64,000 nt of DNA from Muriicola sp. Z0-33 (GCF_026126425.1 NZ_JAFMPW010000005.1:62001-126000); one strand, 5' to 3'; shown: positions 45,164 to 53,890, numbered from the stretch's first letter. The notes: a model not told the origin generated them from the letters alone. Program-made: numbers and translations.

Positions 45164-46237
45164 ATGAACTACAATCAATACCGAAAAGGAAGAGGAGCAC
45201 AAAAAAACACGTCCAACAAATTTCTTGAATTCCGTCATGAAACCAGGGATGATTTCCTGGAGTTTTGCATAAAAGATGGGGAGGAAGTGGCGTCTAATAA
45301 AACTCGTTATATTCCGGTTTTTCCGAAGTCTGTAGTTAATAAAGTGGATAGTCCGGATGTTGGGATGCAATACTCTATGAATCCTTATCAGGGATGTGAA
45401 CACGGATGTATTTATTGCTATGCAAGAAATACACACGAGTATTGGGGGTATAGTGCGGGAATAGATTTTGAAAGCACAGTGCTTATAAAAAAGGATGCCC
45501 CAGCTTTGCTGGAATCAAAATTAAAATCAAGAAGTTGGAAAGCCTGTACAATAGTCCTATCGGGGAATACGGACTGCTATCAGCCTGCCGAAAAACAATT
45601 TAAAATAACACGTGCATGTCTCGAGGTCTTTTTAAAGTACCGTCATCCGGTGGGCATAATAACCAAAAATGCGTTGATATTAAGAGACTTGGACCTATTG
45701 AAAGAATTGGCAAAAGACAGGCTAATAGGGGTAAATATTTCGGTAACCACACTTTCGGAAAGTACCAGGCGCATTCTGGAACCAAGAACCACAACCATTA
45801 AAAAAAGACTTGAAACCATACGGGTTTTATCCGAAAACAATATTCCGGTTAATGCCATGTTCGCTCCTATTATACCAGGTATAAACAGTCATGAAATCTT
45901 AAATTTGGCGAAAGCAGTTTCAAAAGCCGGAGCACTCTCTTTTGCACTTATGATAGTCCGGTTAAATGGATCTATTGGCCATATATTCACAGATTGGATT
46001 AAAAAGGCGCTGCCTTCCAAAGCAGACAAAGTACTGCATCAGATCAGGGAATGTCATGGCGGTACCTTAAACGACAGCAGATTTGGAATTAGGGGTAAAG
46101 GCGAGGGTGAAATTGCCCAACACATTCACGGTATGGCCAGAATCGCTAAACAAACCTATTTCAAACACAAAAAGTTCCCAAAACTAAATCACGAAATGTA
46201 TGCTACCTACAAGGATGGCCAAATGAAATTGTTTTGA
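45164..46237 (+). CDS. PA0069-type radical SAM protein
   Basis: 357 residues. The iron-sulfur site is Cys78-x3-Cys82-x2-Cys85 in NPYQGCEHGCIYCYAR, the pattern of the PA0069/SplB-related group rather than the commonest CxxxCxxC with phi at other places. Supporting segments are VLSGNTDCYQPAEKQ, GIITKNALILRDLDLL and NAMFAPIIPGIN, typical of this family. It should bind a [4Fe-4S] cluster and S-adenosylmethionine and make a 5'-deoxyadenosyl radical; the substrate of the PA0069 group is unknown, although similarity to spore photoproduct lyase suggests nucleic-acid repair. Convergent with the next gene, 17 bases apart. Confidence 0.88.
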   Translation: MNYNQYRKGRGAQKNTSNKFLEFRHETRDDFLEFCIKDGEEVASNKTRYIPVFPKSVVNKVDSPDVGMQYSMNPYQGCEHGCIYCYARNTHEYWGYSAGIDFESTVLIKKDAPALLESKLKSRSWKACTIVLSGNTDCYQPAEKQFKITRACLEVFLKYRHPVGIITKNALILRDLDLLKELAKDRLIGVNISVTTLSESTRRILEPRTTTIKKRLETIRVLSENNIPVNAMFAPIIPGINSHEILNLAKAVSKAGALSFALMIVRLNGSIGHIFTDWIKKALPSKADKVLHQIRECHGGTLNDSRFGIRGKGEGEIAQHIHGMARIAKQTYFKHKKFPKLNHEMYATYKDGQMKLF

Positions 46238-46254
46238 ATGTGGATTGGAAGTTC

Positions 46255-47664
46255 TTAGCTCAATTCCCAACCTTTTCTATACGTGCCTTTGACCCACTCA
46301 TTGGCTTTCTCGTAGTTGGTAACCCTCATGTTTTCTCCATCCCAGAGAATTTTACGCCTTCCAGGGTAGGTAAACCCGCGGCCATTAGCATTCTTCACCT
46401 TAAATTGAAAAGATTTTATAGCAAGATTCCCCATAAGCACGGCTTCGGTTAAAGGGCCCGAACGCTTAAAATCTGATGAGGTTTCAGTACCGTTTAAACA
46501 GCCTTCTACCCAATTGCTTTGATGCCCGCCGATGTCGCCTTCAATTCTTTTCAGGTAGGGCGCCGGCGCATTTAAAAGCTTCATGGTTTTCGAAGGAAGT
46601 AATCTGGCATTTCTTGAATAAGTGTCGCAGATCAGGATGCCCCGGCTTCCGTAAAAAATACTTCCACCCCCACCATCTCCAATGGTTTCACCGTCTTGTA
46701 ATTCGTCCGGCAAGTCTGGTAATAGTCCACCGTCATACCAGTTTAAAGCAATATCGCCATGCTCTTTGGTATTGAATTTGAGTCGGACAATTGAAGAAGA
46801 AGGGCAAGAATGACTGTAATCTGCTTCTACAAAATCTCCCACCCAGTTAGTAGTGCAACTGGCTTCGGCCTCTGTAGGATATCCTAAATCCAGAACACCA
46901 AAAGGGGTTTCCATAATATGGCATCCCATATCGCCCAGAGCTCCAGTGCCAAAATCCCAGAAACCTCTCCATTTAAAAGGAAGATAGGCATCGTTATAGT
47001 CGCGCATTGCTGCTGTTCCCAGCCAGAGATCCCAGTCCAAACCATCCGGAATATTGTGTTTTTCGGTAGGCATAGGAACTCCCTGTGGCCAAACTGGTCT
47101 ATTGGTCCAACAATCTACCTTATATACTTTACCTATAACTCCAGACTGGATCCACTCTTTGGCTTCCCTGCTGCCGTCGCTCGAAGCCCCTTGATTTCCC
47201 ATTTGAGTGACTATTCCATTTTCTCTGGCAATATTGGTCATCAAACGTGCCTCATTGATATTATGAGTAAGCGGTTTCTCCACATATGCGTGTTTTTTAG
47301 CCTTCATAAAAGGCAGCGCAATAGTTGCGTGCATATGGTCTGGTGTTGCCACCATTATGGCGTCCATTTCACTGAGATGATTGTCGTATACTTTTCTGAA
47401 GTCTTTGTATTTAGGCACTTTAGGATGCCTCTTAAATGTGTTTGCGGCTCGTCTGTCATCAACATCACATAGCGCAACATATTTTACTTTCTTAGTTTGA
47501 TCCAGCCCTCGCATTACTCCCTGGCCGCGACCCCCAACACCAAAAGCACCAACATATAATGTATCGCTGGGAGGAATGTGGGTCTTCCCCATAACAAAAC
47601 TTGGTACAATTGAAAAGGCGGCAGTAGAAGCCGCTGTGTTCTTAATAAATTTTCTTCTTTGCAT
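46255..47664 (-). CDS. Tat-exported Gfo/Idh/MocA-family oxidoreductase
   Basis: 469 residues with a twin-arginine leader (MQRRKFIKNTAASTAAFSIV). The Rossmann motif is VGAFGVGGRGQGV and the standard EKP is kept (AYVEKPLTHN), with catalytic-site histidines in GDMGCHIMETPF. It is similar in layout to the enzyme at 24071, so it is a dehydrogenase rather than a GH109 glycosidase. Expected in the periplasm with a bound NAD(P), acting on a sugar or keto-sugar. It stands apart from the other glycan genes, convergent with the radical SAM gene and 92 bases from the HD gene upstream, so probably has its own promoter. Confidence 0.87.
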   Translation of the reverse strand: MQRRKFIKNTAASTAAFSIVPSFVMGKTHIPPSDTLYVGAFGVGGRGQGVMRGLDQTKKVKYVALCDVDDRRAANTFKRHPKVPKYKDFRKVYDNHLSEMDAIMVATPDHMHATIALPFMKAKKHAYVEKPLTHNINEARLMTNIARENGIVTQMGNQGASSDGSREAKEWIQSGVIGKVYKVDCWTNRPVWPQGVPMPTEKHNIPDGLDWDLWLGTAAMRDYNDAYLPFKWRGFWDFGTGALGDMGCHIMETPFGVLDLGYPTEAEASCTTNWVGDFVEADYSHSCPSSSIVRLKFNTKEHGDIALNWYDGGLLPDLPDELQDGETIGDGGGGSIFYGSRGILICDTYSRNARLLPSKTMKLLNAPAPYLKRIEGDIGGHQSNWVEGCLNGTETSSDFKRSGPLTEAVLMGNLAIKSFQFKVKNANGRGFTYPGRRKILWDGENMRVTNYEKANEWVKGTYRKGWELS

Positions 47665-47756
47665 TATTGTTGAGGTTTAAATAAGCCTTGAAGATATAAA
47701 ATAGAGATGAAAATTTGGGTTCAAATTGGTTCATTTATGATAAAAGGGATAAAAAT

Positions 47757-48416
47757 TTAAGCAATTCCATTCCACTCTGCGTAGAAGTGTTCCAGAAATT
47801 CTATCATAAATTGATGCCGTTCCTCTGCCAGTTTCTTCCCCTGTGCAGTATTCATTTTGTCTTTAAGCAACAGCAGTTTTTCGTAGAAGTGATTTATCGT
47901 TGGCCCTTTAGCCTTTTTGTAGTCCTCCTTTTTCATATTAAGATTAGGAGCAATCTGGGGATCATATAATATCCTATTCTTAAAGCCCCCATAATTGAAG
48001 GCCCTTGCAATGCCTATGGCGCCAATAGCGTCTAACCGATCAGCATCCTGAACCACCTCCAGTTCTTTGGAAGAAAAGGGTTTTGAGCGCTCACCTAAAG
48101 TGTTTTTAAAAGAAATGTGTATTATGATATTTTCCACATGGGTTATAATCTCTGGCTTAATGTGGAGCGATCTTAAAAAATCTCTGGCCATCTTTGGGCC
48201 AATAGTTTCATCCCCTCCATGGAATTTGGCGTCTGCGATATCGTGTAATAAAGCCCCCAGACTTACTACCAAAAGATTCACATCTTCTTCTTTTGCAATT
48301 AACATTGTGTTATTAAATACCCTTTCAATGTGAAACCAATCGTGCCCGCCTTCTGCATCTTTGAGGACCTCTTTCACAAAGGCTATCGTCTTTTCTACTA
48401 TTTCTGCATTATTCAT
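47757..48416 (-). CDS. HD-domain phosphohydrolase
   Basis: 219 residues. The HD metal site is formed by GGHDWFHIERV (His25, Asp26, His30), LLHDIADAKF with His58-Asp59, and QDADRLDAIGAIGIARAF further on. This is the layout of the YpgQ/YedJ-like HD hydrolases that cleave nucleotide phosphates. Its start codon overlaps the stop of the acyltransferase gene by four bases (48413-48416), so the two are translationally coupled. Substrate unknown. Confidence 0.88.
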   Translation of the reverse strand: MNNAEIVEKTIAFVKEVLKDAEGGHDWFHIERVFNNTMLIAKEEDVNLLVVSLGALLHDIADAKFHGGDETIGPKMARDFLRSLHIKPEIITHVENIIIHISFKNTLGERSKPFSSKELEVVQDADRLDAIGAIGIARAFNYGGFKNRILYDPQIAPNLNMKKEDYKKAKGPTINHFYEKLLLLKDKMNTAQGKKLAEERHQFMIEFLEHFYAEWNGIA

Positions 48417-49150
48417 TTAAATGAAATTACCTGCTCTGAGATCTGCTTTTCTATTTCCGCAATAACTTCTTCAGCATTGGATGAATTTTCAATTGGAGGA
48501 TGCACATGGAAAGTGAGGTGATTACCAATGCCGTAAGGGAATTTACCATACCGCAGCATTTTCCAGGAGTTATTTATGCTGATAGGTACCAGGAGGGCGG
48601 AAGGTGCTTTCTTCATTAATACTTTAAGGCCGGTAGTTTGAAATTTCTTTGGATGACCTGTTCTGCTTCTTGTGCCTTCCGGGAATATCACAGCGCTGCG
48701 TCTGTACTTTTCAATATAGGTTCCTAATTTTGAAATTTCTGTAAGTGCCTGCTTCCCATCTTTTCTGTCTATGAGTACAGAACCTCCATGTCTGAGGTTG
48801 TAGGATACGCTCGGAATTCCTTTACCGAGTTCCTGCTTGCTAACAAATTTTGGATGATAATCTCGCATAAACCAGATAATGGGCGGAATATCGTTCATGC
48901 TTTGGTGGTTGGCAATGATTATCAGAGGTCTGTCTTCCGGGATTTTATGTGGATTAGTAAAGGTGTATCTGGTACCTAGAAAATGTGTACAACGTATTAG
49001 GCAGAGATTTAAAATGCTGACACTTCTTTTGTGGGCTTCATATCCAAATATTTTGTGACAGATTATTTGGATGGGGTGAAATATAAGCAGTGTTAGTCCA
49101 AAGAATAACAAATATAAAATGGTAAGAGGATATGCCAATAGTTTTTGCAT
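48413..49150 (-). CDS. plsC: 1-acyl-sn-glycerol-3-phosphate acyltransferase (PlsC family)
   Basis: 245 residues. An N-terminal membrane segment (about 5-28) is followed by the catalytic block NHQSMND (His82, Asp87), the acceptor-phosphate motif FPEGTRSR (156-163), and the ALLVPISINNSW region. It transfers an acyl chain to lysophosphatidic acid in phospholipid synthesis at the inner membrane. More than one PlsC-like protein is usual in Bacteroidota, so the exact acceptor is not certain. A strong hairpin terminator lies only 17 bases upstream of its start, leaving no room for a promoter in between. It overlaps the HD gene by four bases. Confidence 0.9.
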   Translation of the reverse strand: MQKLLAYPLTILYLLFFGLTLLIFHPIQIICHKIFGYEAHKRSVSILNLCLIRCTHFLGTRYTFTNPHKIPEDRPLIIIANHQSMNDIPPIIWFMRDYHPKFVSKQELGKGIPSVSYNLRHGGSVLIDRKDGKQALTEISKLGTYIEKYRRSAVIFPEGTRSRTGHPKKFQTTGLKVLMKKAPSALLVPISINNSWKMLRYGKFPYGIGNHLTFHVHPPIENSSNAEEVIAEIEKQISEQVISFK

Positions 49151-49166
49151 ACTGCTAAAATAAAAC

Positions 49167-49199
49167 AGACCTGCCGGGTTTTCAAAACCTGGCAGGTCT
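49167..49199. terminator. Strong bidirectional hairpin terminator between the bacilliredoxin and plsC genes
   Basis: A 16-base inverted repeat (AGACCTGCC-G-GGTTTT against its complement, with one G-T pair) around a single base is flanked by T-rich runs on both strands. On the minus strand it ends the bacilliredoxin transcript and lies 17 bases upstream of the plsC start. Confidence 0.85.
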
Positions 49200-49256
49200 T
49201 TTCTTAATGTATTTTAAATAACTATTCTAAGTTATGCGGCTTAATGATAAGAGAAT

Positions 49257-49667
49257 CTAGCAGAATTCGTTATAGGCTTCTGTTAAATTTTCGGCAATCA
49301 TTTCTGCTGGCCTTCCTTCTATATGATGGCGTTCTATCATATGCACCAATTCACCATTCTTGAATAGCGCCATACTGGGCGAAGAAGGGGGGAATGGGAT
49401 CATTAAATTTCTAGCGGCATCTACAGCTTCTGTATCGACACCGGCAAAAACGGTAATTAGATGATCTGGTTTTTTATTGTTTTCCAGGCTCATTTTAGCC
49501 GCTGGCCTGGCATTGGCAGCAGCACAGCCACAAACCGAATTTACCACCACCAATGTGGTGCCATCCTGATCGATAGCATTTTCAACAGCCTCAGCTGTAT
49601 ATAACTCTTCAAACCCGGCAACGGCCAGATCTTCTCTCATAGGTTTTACTAATTCTGCGGGATACAT
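49257..49667 (-). CDS. BrxA/BrxB-family bacilliredoxin
   Basis: The open frame begins at a TTG (49673), but the ATG at 49665-49667 (MYPAELVKPMREDLAVAGF) is the usual start of this family, giving 136 residues. The redox motif is Cys46-Gly-Cys48 in VNSVCGCAAANARPA; the closing part is VHMIERHHIEGRPAEMI. In Firmicutes, bacilliredoxins remove bacillithiol from protein thiols; many Bacteroidota also make bacillithiol, but its synthesis genes are not in this window. Cytosolic. It has a consensus promoter (49693-49726) and its own terminator. Confidence 0.93.
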   Translation of the reverse strand: MYPAELVKPMREDLAVAGFEELYTAEAVENAIDQDGTTLVVVNSVCGCAAANARPAAKMSLENNKKPDHLITVFAGVDTEAVDAARNLMIPFPPSSPSMALFKNGELVHMIERHHIEGRPAEMIAENLTEAYNEFC

Positions 49668-49692
49668 AGACAAATTTATTTTTTATGGATTA

Positions 49693-49726
49693 CAAAGATA
49701 ACGAAATTGTCGTATTTGCCAGCAAA
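49693..49726 (-). promoter_or_regulatory. Consensus Bacteroidota sigma-A promoter for the bacilliredoxin gene
   Basis: Read on the minus strand: TTTG, a 22-base spacer and TATCTTTG, an exact match to TTTG / TAnnTTTG. The predicted start near 49686 leaves about 20 bases of leader. Confidence 0.65.
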
Positions 49727-49768
49727 AGCTTAACCCTTGAGCCAGCTTAATTTTCGAAGTCAAAGTCA

Positions 49769-49776
49769 TATCTTTG
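49769..49776 (+). promoter_or_regulatory. Exact -7 box TATCTTTG before the TerB-DnaJ gene
   Basis: An exact TAnnTTTG match 20 bases upstream of the ATG at 49796. The -33 region lacks a clear TTTG, so the promoter is less certain than the divergent one for the bacilliredoxin. Confidence 0.45.
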
Positions 49777-49795
49777 CCAAAATTTGAAATTCACT

Positions 49796-50527
49796 ATGAT
49801 AAAGTGGTTCGCAGCAATGCTAGGATATTTTTTGTTCAGGTTCCCAGGAGCAGTTGTAGGATTTCTAATTGGAAGTTTTATAGACAACGCAAGTGGGGGC
49901 AATAAAGCAAGAACGGTGTTTAGCGACATGAGAAGACAAACTGTCTCCCCGGCCGATTTTGAACTCCATCTTTTATCGCTTTGTTCTTTGGTAATTAAGG
50001 CAGATGGGCAGATAAGTCAGAAAGAATTAGACTATGTGCGCCAGTATTTCCTAAGCACATATGGCAAGGATAAAGCCAATGCGATATTCAGAACTTTTAA
50101 TGAGGTTATCAAAAAACGCGAAATTTCAGCCCAGCGGATATGTACCTTCCTCAACCAGCGTACCCGTTACGAAGTAAGATTGCAACTTCTGCATTTCTTA
50201 TTTGGAATTGCCCAGGCTGATGGAATTGTTAGTAAGGCCGAAATTGATAAAATCAGAGAAATCGCAGGATATTTAAGGGTGGGTCCTAACGATTTTGAAA
50301 GCATAATGGCCATGTTTGTGAAGTCTGTTGACAATTCCTATAAGATACTGGAGATAGAAAAGACAGCTACAGATAATGAAGTGAAGAAGGCTTACCGTAC
50401 CATGGCAAAAAAATATCATCCGGATAGAGTAATCACCGAAAATGAAGCTATTAAAAAAGGCGCCGAAGAAAAGTTTAAACAGGTTCAGAAGGCTTATGAA
50501 CAAATACAGGCAGAAAGAGGGCTCTGA
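49796..50527 (+). CDS. DjlA-like TerB plus DnaJ-domain membrane protein
   Basis: The ATG at 49796 is chosen over a TTG at 49784 as it starts a membrane segment directly (MIKWFAAMLGYFLFRFPGAVVG); 243 residues. Domains: an N-terminal Gly-rich membrane segment (about 5-28), a TerB-like helical domain (about 50-165, with LVIKADGQISQKELDYV and IAQADGIVSKAEIDKI), and a C-terminal J domain (about 178-243) with the HPD motif at 208-210. This is the order of DjlA, a membrane co-chaperone that stimulates DnaK ATPase. Location: inner membrane with J domain in the cytosol. Confidence 0.9.
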   Translation: MIKWFAAMLGYFLFRFPGAVVGFLIGSFIDNASGGNKARTVFSDMRRQTVSPADFELHLLSLCSLVIKADGQISQKELDYVRQYFLSTYGKDKANAIFRTFNEVIKKREISAQRICTFLNQRTRYEVRLQLLHFLFGIAQADGIVSKAEIDKIREIAGYLRVGPNDFESIMAMFVKSVDNSYKILEIEKTATDNEVKKAYRTMAKKYHPDRVITENEAIKKGAEEKFKQVQKAYEQIQAERGL

Positions 50528-50591
50528 TAGTACTTTAACCGGCAGACAATAGCGTCACGTTTACCAATACAACTATTGATTTCAATAAAAT

Positions 50592-51176
50592 ATGGAGGAA
50601 TTTTGGTTCTATATTACCCTTGGCTTTAACCATGTAATGGATCCCAATGCCTATGATCATATTTTATTTCTTTGTGCACTGGCCATTCCCTTCACTTTTA
50701 AAGGATGGAAGAAAGTAGTGGTACTGGCTACAATTTTTACCGTAACTCATTGTATTTCATTGGGAATCTCCGCCTATGGAATCCTGAGTATAGAGGTGCC
50801 ACTCATAGAATTCCTAATACCTGTTACGATCATTTTGACTGCAGCATTCAATATCTTTTGCGTAAAATATCAATCTTTTAACCTGAAATTCAATCTGCAT
50901 ATTTTGGCCACAGCCTTTTTTGGATTTATCCACGGTTTTGGATTCTCTAATTATTTCAATATGCTGATGGCCGAAGAGGATGAGAAAATAGTCCCTTTGC
51001 TGGGTTTTGCCGGGGGGATTGAAATTTCACAATTGTTGATACTGCTTGTTATCCTTTTAGCAACAAGCAGTATACCAGTATTTTTGAAGATAAAGCAGGC
51101 AAATTTTATCATTTTGAGCTCTATTGTTATCACAATTATTACCATACCGCTGCTATTAGCTTCTGTTCCGGGCTAA
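50592..51176 (+). CDS. HupE/UreJ-family membrane protein
   Basis: 194 residues with about six hydrophobic segments. The N-terminal FYITLGFNHVMDPNAYDHILFL, with the His and Asp residues, and ATIFTVTHCISLGIS are the HupE/UreJ_2 hallmarks; HGFGFSNYF closes the second half. HupE/UreJ proteins are thought to carry nickel or cobalt, but in Bacteroidota the family is found without urease or hydrogenase genes, as here, and its role there is not known. Inner membrane. It follows the TerB-DnaJ gene by 64 bases on the same strand. Confidence 0.88.
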   Translation: MEEFWFYITLGFNHVMDPNAYDHILFLCALAIPFTFKGWKKVVVLATIFTVTHCISLGISAYGILSIEVPLIEFLIPVTIILTAAFNIFCVKYQSFNLKFNLHILATAFFGFIHGFGFSNYFNMLMAEEDEKIVPLLGFAGGIEISQLLILLVILLATSSIPVFLKIKQANFIILSSIVITIITIPLLLASVPG

Positions 51177-51254
51177 TGCCTGCTATTAACTTTGTAGAAT
51201 ATGCAGGGTCATCTTACCTATTAACGTTTTTAATAGAAAATTAACCGTTTAGTG

Positions 51255-51285
51255 TTGTAGGGGTTTTTCAAAGCAGGTATCTTAG
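51255..51285 (+). promoter_or_regulatory. Candidate promoter for the dCMP deaminase / S41 protease pair
   Basis: TTG at 51255-51257, a 20-base spacer and TATCTTAG at 51278-51285 (one mismatch to TAnnTTTG). Predicted start near 51292, about 37 bases before the ATG at 51329. Confidence 0.4.
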
Positions 51286-51328
51286 TGCTTTGCCTGTAAA
51301 ATGGCAGTCAATAAATAAGACTTTTTTA

Positions 51329-51766
51329 ATGAAGGAAAGCAAGCAGGAGAAATATGACAAGGCCTATTTACGAATGGCACATGAGTGGGGAAAGTTATCC
51401 TATTGCCATCGAAAACAGGTTGGGGCTATAGTAGTTAAGGACAGAATGATCATTTCTGACGGTTATAACGGAACACCCACGGGTTTTGAAAATTTTTGCG
51501 AGGACGAGGAGGGGTACACCAAATGGTATGTGTTGCATGCAGAGGCCAATGCCATATCAAAAGTAGCCTCTTCTACTCAATCTTGCGAGGGAGCAACCTT
51601 ATATATTACCCTATCCCCATGCAGGGAATGTAGCAAACTCATTCATCAGTCTGGCATTAAACGTGTAGTATACCAGATAGAGTATAAAGACGATTCAGGA
51701 TTACAATTTTTAAAAAGGGCCGGTGTGGCGCTAGAGCATTTACCGGTTATCGAAAGTTTAGTTTAG
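51329..51766 (+). CDS. Deoxycytidylate (dCMP) deaminase family protein
   Basis: The open frame reaches back to a TTG (51290), but the ATG at 51329 (MKESKQEKYDKAYLRMAHEW) is the usual start; 145 residues. Zinc ligands and catalytic Glu are in VLHAEANAI (His70, Glu72) and SPCRECSKL (Cys98, Cys101). The N-terminal WGKLSYCHRKQVGAIVVKD and the NGTPTGFENFCED loop are typical of dCMP deaminases and the related ComE proteins. It should convert dCMP to dUMP, supplying thymidylate synthesis. Twelve bases separate it from the protease gene, so they form an operon. The class Ia reductase genes lie 7.5 kb away, unlinked. Confidence 0.92.
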   Translation: MKESKQEKYDKAYLRMAHEWGKLSYCHRKQVGAIVVKDRMIISDGYNGTPTGFENFCEDEEGYTKWYVLHAEANAISKVASSTQSCEGATLYITLSPCRECSKLIHQSGIKRVVYQIEYKDDSGLQFLKRAGVALEHLPVIESLV

Positions 51767-51778
51767 CGTAAAGGAGCT

Positions 51779-53401
51779 ATGAAGAAGAGTTATTACATAT
51801 TACCCACCATAATTGCCCTTGCTTTGGCCGTGGGTATTTTTGTTGGAGGGAAACTTCACTTCAATGATACGCCCGAAAAATTATTTACCACAAACTCCAA
51901 AAAGGACAAGTTAAACAGATTAATAGACTATATAGACTATGAGTATGTAGATGACATAAATACGGACAGCATAGTAGATGTGACGGTAAATAACATCCTG
52001 GATAAACTGGATCCACATTCAGTATACATCAGTAAAAATGAAATGCAGAGGGTCTCGGAGAATATGAAGGGAGATTTTGTGGGGATTGGGGTTAGTTTTT
52101 ATATGGTTAACGATACTATTTCTGTTATAAGGACAATAGAAAGAGGGCCCAGTTATTTAAAAGGAATAAAGCCGGGGGATAGAATTTTATTAGCAGATAA
52201 TGACACCCTTTATGGCAGAAATATGCCTAGTGACAACGTGGTAAGCGCACTTAAAGGAAAAATAGGGACTTCCGTAAAATTGGAAGTATACCGGAAATCT
52301 GAGGATAGAAGATTTACTGTATCTATAAAAAGGGATAGAATTCCTATTAAAAGTGTTGATTCTTATTTTATGCTAACGCCTAAGATGGGTTATATTAAAG
52401 TAAATCGGTTTGCAGAATCTACGTATAAAGAATTTATGGCGGCCCTTAATAGCTTAAAAATGCAAGGAGCTAAGAAGTTAACTTTAGACCTGCGAGACAA
52501 TCCAGGGGGCTATTTGGGGATTGCGGAACAAATGGCAGATGAGTTCCTGGAAGACGGGAAGCTCATTTTGTTTACCAAGAATAAAAAAGGCAAAATAGAT
52601 AAAACCTTTGCCACCAAACGCGGGAGTTTTGAAGATCAGCAGGTGTATGTACTGATAAACGAAAGATCTGCTTCAGCAAGTGAAATTATTGCCGGCGCAC
52701 TTCAGGATAATGACATTGGTATAATAGTTGGCAGGCGATCGTTTGGCAAGGGGCTTGTGCAAAGGGAAATGGAATTGGGAGACGGTTCTGCTGTGCGTTT
52801 AACGGTATCCAGATATTATACTCCTACCGGAAGGTCTATACAGAAAGATTACCAGAATGGAAGCAAGGATTATTACGAAAAATTTACAGAGAGATATCAC
52901 AGTGGAGAGCTAGTTTCTGTAGATAGTATAAAAGTCACTGATTCGTTAAAATTTAGAACGCCAAAAGGTAAAGTTGTTTATGGGGGAGGCGGTATAATTC
53001 CGGATGTTTTTGTCCCTATTGGCACCAATGAAGAAGAAGCGGTGGAAAGTCTGGACAGTGTTGGTTTCTTATCCAGATTTATCTTTAACCACCTGGAGGA
53101 AGACAGAACAAGGTATGCCCATTATTCAAAGGAGGAGTTCCTGAGAGAGTTCCGGGTAGACGACATTATGTTCGAAAATTTTGTTGACTTCGCCATAGCC
53201 AGTAATTTGAAAATGAATTTCTACGACTTTGAAAATAAGTTGAAACTACATATTAAAGGGGCATTGGCCGAGCAATTATACTCTTCTAATGTACAGGCGA
53301 TGATAAAATCTGCTTCAGACGCCATGCTTCAAAAAGTAATAGACCTGGAGCGTCCTCAGATTGAACAGAGTGAGGCAGATAAAATTGAGACAGTAAATTA
53401 G
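51779..53401 (+). CDS. S41-family C-terminal processing peptidase (CtpA/Prc type)
   Basis: 540 residues. An N-terminal signal anchor (ILPTIIALALAVGIFVGG) is followed by a PDZ domain (about 85-170, from GDFVGIGVSF to PGDRILLADND) and the S41 core. The nucleophile is probably Ser299 in RSASASEIIAGAL, with Lys324 in SFGKGLVQ; their 25-residue spacing equals that of Escherichia coli Prc. A C-terminal helical extension (about 410-540) is usual for Bacteroidota members. It trims periplasmic proteins at their C-termini. The start has a rare Shine-Dalgarno-like AAGGAG a few bases before the ATG. A hairpin terminator follows at once. Confidence 0.94.
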   Translation: MKKSYYILPTIIALALAVGIFVGGKLHFNDTPEKLFTTNSKKDKLNRLIDYIDYEYVDDINTDSIVDVTVNNILDKLDPHSVYISKNEMQRVSENMKGDFVGIGVSFYMVNDTISVIRTIERGPSYLKGIKPGDRILLADNDTLYGRNMPSDNVVSALKGKIGTSVKLEVYRKSEDRRFTVSIKRDRIPIKSVDSYFMLTPKMGYIKVNRFAESTYKEFMAALNSLKMQGAKKLTLDLRDNPGGYLGIAEQMADEFLEDGKLILFTKNKKGKIDKTFATKRGSFEDQQVYVLINERSASASEIIAGALQDNDIGIIVGRRSFGKGLVQREMELGDGSAVRLTVSRYYTPTGRSIQKDYQNGSKDYYEKFTERYHSGELVSVDSIKVTDSLKFRTPKGKVVYGGGGIIPDVFVPIGTNEEEAVESLDSVGFLSRFIFNHLEEDRTRYAHYSKEEFLREFRVDDIMFENFVDFAIASNLKMNFYDFENKLKLHIKGALAEQLYSSNVQAMIKSASDAMLQKVIDLERPQIEQSEADKIETVN

Positions 53402-53402
53402 C

Positions 53403-53434
53403 AATCAGTTTTTAAACTGATTACGCTTTTTATT
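53403..53434 (+). terminator. Rho-independent terminator after the S41 peptidase gene
   Basis: AATCAGTTT and AAACTGATT form a 9-base inverted repeat around TT (about 7 bp stem with a TTTTAA loop), followed by a T-rich run, beginning two bases after the stop codon. Confidence 0.75.
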
Positions 53435-53529
53435 GGCCAATGATTACGTTTCTGGAATAGTATAAATGCCGTCCGAAATGAAACCTATTCATATCAACAA
53501 GGGAAAGTTACAATCAGCAGAAAATAGAA

Positions 53530-53733
53530 CTAGTCTTCTTCTATTTTGTTCTGGATTTTTTTTGAAGTAATAAAAATAAGCAGCAAAACAATGGCACAAA
53601 GCGCAGCTAATATGCCAATTATTGCAATGATGCTGTTGCCTTCCAATGGCTGCTCAAAGTCTACTATAGTTATATTATAGGCAATAAGCAAAATTGCGAG
53701 TATAATGAGTACTACCGTTACTGTCTTGTTCAT
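53530..53733 (-). CDS. Small two-helix membrane protein of unknown function
   Basis: 67 residues with two hydrophobic segments: about 5-20 (VTVVLIILAILLIAYN) and 35-58 (SIIAIIGILAALCAIVLLLIF), joined by a short polar loop, with a charged C-terminal end (KKIQNKIEED). It starts with an ATG (53731-53733) and lies between oppositely oriented genes, where no longer frame competes. Pattern and codon use suggest a real gene. No family recognised. Confidence 0.6.
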   Translation of the reverse strand: MNKTVTVVLIILAILLIAYNITIVDFEQPLEGNSIIAIIGILAALCAIVLLLIFITSKKIQNKIEED

Positions 53734-53838
53734 TCTTGAAAACTATGATATTAAAGATGTACAAATAACCCCCTAACTTTAATTTTAAGGCAAATGTACA
53801 TTTAATTATATGCTTTGAAAATACTGGTTGGGAAATTA

Positions 53839-53872
53839 TTTGATCTACAATCTTCTTAAAAAAGTATATTTG
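53839..53872 (+). promoter_or_regulatory. Consensus promoter for the DUF3109 gene
   Basis: TTTG at 53839-53842, a 22-base spacer and TATATTTG at 53865-53872, exact matches to both Bacteroidota sigma-A boxes. The predicted start near 53879 leaves only about 12 bases before the ATG at 53891. Confidence 0.65.
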
Positions 53873-53890
53873 CGGCAATAAAAAACGGAA

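Noticed and set aside
46918-47472. 184-codon plus-strand frame
   Set aside because: It lies antisense within the well-supported Gfo/Idh/MocA gene (46255-47664) and its Cys/His/Phe-rich translation is typical of a shadow frame.
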